NCBI GenBank assembly: GCA_964518635.1
Contig: CAZFGK010000008.1
Location: 43,620-107,619 of the forward strand
Origin: CAZFGK01 sp964518635
GTDB lineage: Bacteria; Zixibacteria; MSB-5A5; GN15; FEB-12
Direction: 5' to 3'
DNA length: 64,000 nt
Under the pieces are notes generated by a model. The model was not told where the DNA came from and ran no database searches. It saw nothing but the letters and a program-made list of their open reading frames with translations. Position 1 is the first letter of the stretch. The number at the start of each line of letters is the position of its first letter. Of this stretch, positions 59,584 to 64,000 are shown piece after piece. Both the position numbers and the translations under genes were made by a program.

Positions 59584-62262
59584 TTAGCGGATGACGATAA
59601 TCTTGCCGGAGAGATCGGACTGCGGCAGATACCACAAGTAGATACCACTGGCGATCGGATTGCCGGAGGCATTGGTCGCATCCCAGGTGAGGGTCGGCTG
59701 AGTGAGTCCGGACCATGAGATAATCGGTGCGCCGGAAGGGGTCATAACATACAGATCAGAGGAGGCAGGGAGATCAGTGAAGGTGATGCTTGAGTGCTCT
59801 TCGGCGCGAAACGGATTCGGATAGACCAACGCACTCGGCTCGACTGCAAATTGACCGACTCGGCTGTAACCAAGATTATCTGCCTGTGCACGCCAGAAGT
59901 AATCTGTCTCAGCAGAGAGTTTTACAGAGGTCTTCCATTCTGTCTTCCCTTCGATCCCCGGCAATTCTGCTCCCTGATCTACCATGTTGATAAACAGACT
60001 ATCAGTTGCGATTTCGAAATAGTAGGTCGAGACTGACATCCCTGTCAGATTTTCGACACTGAGGGTAGGGTGAGAGGAGGCAAGGGTAACAGGTTCTTCC
60101 GGAAAATTCAGTACGACAACCTGATCATCGGCATCTGTTCCGATATTAAATCCGGCCACTGCATTCGCAACATTCGAAATCGAGGCCTGATTGCCGACTT
60201 CATCCGATGCCTTGATGGCGACATAATAACGTGCCGCCGGAATCAGGTTCCGAACGATCAACTGCTGCTGAGTCCCCGCCGTGAATGGCACCGGCGGGTT
60301 GGTAAGCTGGGTGGCATTGTTCCATGCCCCCCCATTACTGATCGGATTCTGTGAGTAACGAATCTGGTAGGTGGTCGCCTGCCCGGAGGTCAGATCATCC
60401 CCCGGTGCAGTCCATGATAAGAGAATCTCACCTACCAATGTCCCGGTTTCAGCGCCAAGATCGATCACCGCTCCCGGAGGGGTCTGATCCGGCGACGTCG
60501 TGATCTGATACACATTCGAAAGTGCTGACAGATTCGGCACTTCATCACGAACGACAATTGCGAAGAAGTAAGTGCGAGCTGCTTCCAGTCCACTCACGAT
60601 CATCGATTCACTCTGACCGGATGCTTTCGGATTCGGTTCGCCGCTGACTTGTGTCGCGGAAGCCCAGTTTCCTGCAGTAATCGGACTGAGTGAGTAACGA
60701 ATGTCGTAGCCGGTTGCAGTTCCGCTGGTGCTATCGTCACCGACGGCAGTCCAGGTAAGTGTGACCGTTTTGTCAGTCACGCCGCTGGAAGAGAGATTAG
60801 CAATAGCCGACGGTGCGATTGCTTCGGTAAGTGTTGCTCGGCTTGGAGAATTCGAGGTACCCGACCAGTTCGGGACTTCATCTGCTGTTTTGATTGCGAA
60901 GAAATAGGTCGTGCTGCTGTTGAGTCCGCTAACAACAAAGGTCTCTGCTTGTCCGGCGGCTTTCGGTGTCGGTTCACCACTTGCCTGCGATGCGCTGTTC
61001 CAGTTGGCGTCGTTGATAGCCGCAGTAGAGTAGCGAATATCATAGCTGGTTGCGGTGCCGGTGTTCCCATCATCCCCCGGAGAGGTCCAGTTCAAGGTGA
61101 CCGTTGAAGAGGTTGATGCACTCGCTGCAAGGGTCGCGATTGTTGCCGGTGCGGTTGTTTCTGAGCTGGTCGCACGATTCACGACATTGGAGAGAGCAGA
61201 TGTATTGGGGACTTCGTCATTGGTCTTGACCGCAAAATAATACGTCGTGCTTGCGGTCAATCCGAGTACGACAAATGTCTCTGCCTGTCCAGCGGCTTTC
61301 GGAGTAGGTTCACTCGTTGCCTGCGTCGCTGATCCCCAGTTGGCATCAGTGATCAGTGTGGTTGAATAGCGAACATCATACGATGCGGCAGTACCGGTGT
61401 TCCCATCATCCCCCGGAGCGGTCCAGTTGAGGGTGACAGACAATGGTGTACTGCTCGATGTGACGAGTGTCGCGATTGCAGCTGGAGCGGTGTTCTCAGG
61501 TGATGTTGCACGGGAAGGGACATTCGAAAGTGCCGAGACGTTGGGGACTTCATCGGCAGTCTTGATTGCGACATAGTAAGTCGTATTCGTATTCAGACCG
61601 CTGAGGGTGAATGTCTCACTCTGACCGGCTGCTTTCGGTGCCGGTTCTCCGGTCGCCTGTGTGGCACTGTTCCAATTTGCGTTGGTGATGTTCGATGTCG
61701 AATAGCGAATGTCATAGGTGGTTGCGGTCCCGGTGCTGCCGTCATCTCCGGGCGCAGTCCAGGAGAGAGTCAATCCGTTCGGCGTCGGATTCGAAAGGGC
61801 TAGATTAGCGATTGCAGCCGGTGCAGTCGTTTCGCCGTCAGTCGCTTTACTGACCACGTTCGACAACACCGACCAGTTGCCGGCATCGTCAACTGCTTTT
61901 AAAGCGATGAAATAGTTTGTGCTTGGTGTCAGACCGGTAATGGTAAAGGTCTCTGCCTGTCCTCCCTGCTTGGGAGTCGGTTCGCCGCTGACCTGAGTTG
62001 CACTCCCCCAGTTGGCGTCATTGATCGTCGAAGTTGAATACCGAATGTCATACGCCGTCGCGACACCGACTGCGCCATCATCACCGGGGGCGGTCCAGTT
62101 GATAGTAACAGAGTTTGGGGCGGCGTCAGCAGTGACTGGCATCACGGCGAAAAGAAACGTGAGCCCTGCTATCAGAATGCAGAATCGAGCAAGATGAACC
62201 GGATATCCTGCTGCTTGGGTCAGCAGGCCGTTCGTCAGCTTCCATTTCAGAGTCGTTGTCAT
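59584..62262 (-). CDS. Secreted protein with six FN3 domains and FlgD/T9SS-like C-terminus
   Basis: An 892-residue exported protein. After a signal (FCILIAGLTFLFAVMPVTADA) six fibronectin type III domains follow, each with the WTAPGDDG..TGTAT.YDIRYS..ANW core and each ending in a Y.F(A/V)IKT.DE stretch. An Ig-like segment (TLSVENLTGMSVSTYYFEIA) and a FlgD-like domain (LTWDATNASGNPIASGIYLWYL) end in GKIIVIR. The same C-terminal style occurs on the 34087 protein, so both may be exported and anchored by the same machinery. CAGGAG before ATG 62262 fixes the start. A surface adhesin or fibre is likely. Confidence 0.82.
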   Translation of the reverse strand: MTTTLKWKLTNGLLTQAAGYPVHLARFCILIAGLTFLFAVMPVTADAAPNSVTINWTAPGDDGAVGVATAYDIRYSTSTINDANWGSATQVSGEPTPKQGGQAETFTITGLTPSTNYFIALKAVDDAGNWSVLSNVVSKATDGETTAPAAIANLALSNPTPNGLTLSWTAPGDDGSTGTATTYDIRYSTSNITNANWNSATQATGEPAPKAAGQSETFTLSGLNTNTTYYVAIKTADEVPNVSALSNVPSRATSPENTAPAAIATLVTSSSTPLSVTLNWTAPGDDGNTGTAASYDVRYSTTLITDANWGSATQATSEPTPKAAGQAETFVVLGLTASTTYYFAVKTNDEVPNTSALSNVVNRATSSETTAPATIATLAASASTSSTVTLNWTSPGDDGNTGTATSYDIRYSTAAINDANWNSASQASGEPTPKAAGQAETFVVSGLNSSTTYFFAIKTADEVPNWSGTSNSPSRATLTEAIAPSAIANLSSSGVTDKTVTLTWTAVGDDSTSGTATGYDIRYSLSPITAGNWASATQVSGEPNPKASGQSESMIVSGLEAARTYFFAIVVRDEVPNLSALSNVYQITTSPDQTPPGAVIDLGAETGTLVGEILLSWTAPGDDLTSGQATTYQIRYSQNPISNGGAWNNATQLTNPPVPFTAGTQQQLIVRNLIPAARYYVAIKASDEVGNQASISNVANAVAGFNIGTDADDQVVVLNFPEEPVTLASSHPTLSVENLTGMSVSTYYFEIATDSLFINMVDQGAELPGIEGKTEWKTSVKLSAETDYFWRAQADNLGYSRVGQFAVEPSALVYPNPFRAEEHSSITFTDLPASSDLYVMTPSGAPIISWSGLTQPTLTWDATNASGNPIASGIYLWYLPQSDLSGKIIVIR

Positions 62263-62580
62263 GCGAACTCCTGTTCGTGGGATTGAGCGTTCAATTATCA
62301 TGTTATGGAGACATACAAGCCCAGTGCCAAGCGCATGACCATTTCTGAAGTTGTTATTCTATAAAGACTTATAGCGAAATCCTGACTCGGTTGTAGTGGG
62401 TTTATGGGGGTCTGATCTGTGTCTGGATCGAACAGTTGTGCGTCAGAAATACAGGCGAATTGCCGAACTTCTGGCATTTCGCTCTGGTTTCGAGTTTATC
62501 AGCATCCTGATGTGCAAAGCGCATTCAGGAGCTTGCTGGTGATGTGAAAAACCGACGAAATACCCGTATTTGGAGATCAA
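62263..62580. other. Divergent intergenic region between the FN3 protein and glutathione peroxidase
   Basis: About 320 bases. It contains the perfect inverted repeat CTATAA-AGAC-TTATAG (62359-62374), whose halves could be -10 elements for either direction, and GGAG (62572-62575) before the plus-strand start. No ORF is seen. Confidence 0.4.
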
Positions 62581-63279
62581 ATGATGCCCATCTTTCGAAC
62601 ACCATATGAAGCGACAATGAGTTACGCCGCACGAACGAACCCGCGTGCGTATCTCTTTGGGGTTTTCTTCGCTGTCATCGCTCTTTCGATTCTCTCCTGT
62701 GCAAAAGCTCCCGAAAAGAGCGGAGCGGGATCTTCCTCTCAATCAGCAAGTAGTGTACATTCTGAAAATTCTTCAGCCACGATGAACAAAGAGAACCCCA
62801 TGACCATTGATCATAAGAAGATTTCTTTCGCGACCATCACTGGTGAGGCCACCACACTCGAATCATTTGGCGATCGAGTGATTCTCATTGTGAATACTGC
62901 CTCTGAGTGCGGATTTACTACTCAGTACGAAGGGCTGGAAGATATCTATGAGAAATACAAAGATCGTGGTTTGACCGTCATTGGCTTTCCTGCGGACAAC
63001 TACGGCGGGCAGGAACCGGGCTCAAATGAGGAGATTGCTCAGTTCTGTAAGAAGAACTACGGCGTGACATTTCCGATGATGTCGAAGATCAGTGTCAATG
63101 GCGACGACAAGCATCCACTCTTTGCCTACCTCACGGAGAATTCTCCTTTGCCGGGGAAGATCAAATGGAACTTCGGAAAGTTTTTATTGGATCGTAATGG
63201 CACCCTCGTCGCCCGTTTTAGCTCGGATACAGAGCCAAACTCACCTGAGGTTGTCAGCGCGATAGAGAAGCTGTTGTAG
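62581..63279 (+). CDS. Thioredoxin-dependent glutathione-peroxidase-like lipoprotein
   Basis: A 232-residue peroxidase with a lipoprotein-type signal (SILSC, Cys40) and a Ser-rich linker to about residue 75. The peroxidase domain has the peroxidatic Cys110 in NTASECGFTTQYEGL, Gln144 in YGGQEPGSNEE, Trp196 in KWNFGKF, and Cys156 in FCKKNYGVTFP, the resolving position of yeast-type 2-Cys enzymes. It would reduce hydroperoxides at the outer face of a membrane using thioredoxin-like donors. GGAG 5 bases before 62581 supports that start; ATG 62584 or 62617 (MSYAARTNPR) are possible. Confidence 0.9.
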   Translation: MMPIFRTPYEATMSYAARTNPRAYLFGVFFAVIALSILSCAKAPEKSGAGSSSQSASSVHSENSSATMNKENPMTIDHKKISFATITGEATTLESFGDRVILIVNTASECGFTTQYEGLEDIYEKYKDRGLTVIGFPADNYGGQEPGSNEEIAQFCKKNYGVTFPMMSKISVNGDDKHPLFAYLTENSPLPGKIKWNFGKFLLDRNGTLVARFSSDTEPNSPEVVSAIEKLL

Positions 63280-63344
63280 AAGCCTTCCAGGCTCCGTCCG
63301 AATATTCAACTTTTCAAGCGCACAGAAATCCTCTTGGTTGATGG

Positions 63345-63905
63345 ATGCGTATCTTTGTCGCGATTCGTATTCCGGAGGATGACCCCAACGACACCGCAGC
63401 CACCCTCGGCTCACTCGGCTACGGGCTTGCGGGTGCGAGATGGGTCGCATCTGATCGGCTCCATCTCACTCTTGCCTTTGTTGATGACGCATCTGCATCA
63501 CAGATTGACGAACTCGCAGCATCGCTGTCTACTCTTGTCTCGCCGCCGTTTGAATTGACGATTCGCGGCATCGGGCTCTATCCCCTTCGCGGAGTGCCGC
63601 GTCAGTTGTGGGCAGGAGTGGATGAATCCGCGCCATTGAATCTGCTGCATGGACGCGTGCAATCGGCGCTGGCGCGCGCCGACCTGCCGCGCGAGACACG
63701 AAAATTCCAGCCGCATATTACTCTCGCGCACTTAATTGGAGTCTCGGAAGAGCGTCTCGCTGCGTTTGTGGTTGAGCGTTCATTGTTGCGATTGCCGCCC
63801 GTTTTCATTGAGGAGTTTTCACTGATGTCGAGCGAACGAATTGGTGGTGAGAGAGTGCATGAAGAGATCGCGACTTTTCCGCTGGTTGGTCTGCCGGTGG
63901 AGTAG
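63345..63905 (+). CDS. thpR: RNA 2',3'-cyclic phosphodiesterase (ThpR/LigT family)
   Basis: A 186-residue 2H phosphoesterase with the two catalytic motifs LHLTLAF (His40) and PHITLAHL (near residue 127). The family cleaves 2',3'-cyclic phosphates on RNA and can ligate tRNA halves in vitro. It is a stand-alone gene 65 bases after the peroxidase. The ATG at 63345 (MRIFVAIRIPEDD) matches the family N-terminus; an upstream ATG at 63341 is out of frame. Confidence 0.92.
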   Translation: MRIFVAIRIPEDDPNDTAATLGSLGYGLAGARWVASDRLHLTLAFVDDASASQIDELAASLSTLVSPPFELTIRGIGLYPLRGVPRQLWAGVDESAPLNLLHGRVQSALARADLPRETRKFQPHITLAHLIGVSEERLAAFVVERSLLRLPPVFIEEFSLMSSERIGGERVHEEIATFPLVGLPVE

Positions 63906-63930
63906 GGGGGATGAGTAGCGTTTCAAATCA

Positions 63931-63956
63931 GTAGCCCGACCCCGTAGGGTCTGTTG
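63931..63956. repeat. GTAGCCCG-type hairpin repeat copy
   Basis: GTAGCCCGACCCCGTAGGGTC resembles the 21082-21111 and 21199-21226 elements. It lies in the 95 bases after thpR, which otherwise show no gene up to the window end. Confidence 0.4.
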
Positions 63957-64000
63957 AATAACCCCTTCTTTCCGGATCAGGCGAATGAGGGTTCATCTTC

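Overview
The window looks like a chromosomal segment of a Gram-negative (outer-membrane) bacterium of the FCB or candidate-phylum type. It carries Kdo synthesis genes (kdsA, kdsC, kdsD), two LptF/LptG-type permeases, a Wzx/Wzz/ligase polysaccharide locus, and large secreted proteins with two kinds of C-terminal module. One kind is a cysteine-rich, dockerin-like double repeat of the form GNVD..VDIADLTxLVDHLF. The other is a FlgD/T9SS-like domain ending in GKxIVIR/GKLIIVR. I recall this dockerin style from candidate division Zixibacteria, so that is my best guess; it is a memory-based inference and not a database result. No rRNA, tRNA, CRISPR array, transposase or phage gene was seen.

Layout. 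1-9.5 kb: a partial TPR protein, the redox repressor Rex with a near-perfect operator upstream, two tandem 670-residue membrane/TPR paralogues, alanine racemase, a degenerate alpha/beta-hydrolase lipoprotein, a membrane-anchored AraC regulator and a DUF4430 lipoprotein. 9.6-17.1 kb: kdsA-kdsC-kdsD, a repeat island, a small membrane protein, an ECF-transporter S component, a second repeat island, a YhaM-like exoribonuclease, and a divergent pair of LptF/G permeases ending at a strong hairpin. 17.2-20.8 kb: sugar nucleotidyltransferase, metK and ahcY on the minus strand. 20.8-22.2 kb: a repeat-dense island enclosing a paralogue of the small membrane protein. 22.2-23.8 kb: a Wzz-like protein preceded by a possible leaderless 20-codon upstream ORF. 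23.9-36.6 kb: a secreted-protein region with two putative glycoside hydrolases, a LytS/LytTR two-component pair, and a translationally coupled trio made of two FG-GAP proteins and one metzincin protease, all three ending in dockerin-like modules and Gly-Gly-Cys. 36.9-59.4 kb: a surface-polysaccharide locus of about 22 kb. It has glycosyltransferases, flippase, ligase, an asparagine-synthase-like protein, PIG-L and NodB deacetylases, and a compact nucleotide-sugar module (rfbF, DUF4910, RmlC-like, C-methyltransferase-like, SDR). Most of it is one minus-strand operon with many 4-base ATGA overlaps. 59.6-63.9 kb: a six-FN3 secreted protein, a lipoprotein-type glutathione peroxidase and ThpR.

Two themes cut across the genes. 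First, many transcription-unit starts have a TANNNT -10-like hexamer only 5-8 bases before the start codon, which suggests widespread leaderless mRNAs; other genes have clear Shine-Dalgarno sites. Second, intergenic regions hold several families of short inverted repeats, including a tandem array built from half of one repeat. The most novel-looking material is the dockerin/cohesin-like secreted set and the sugar module with a peptidase-like DUF4910 protein. All functional calls come from reading the sequence by eye; no search was run.
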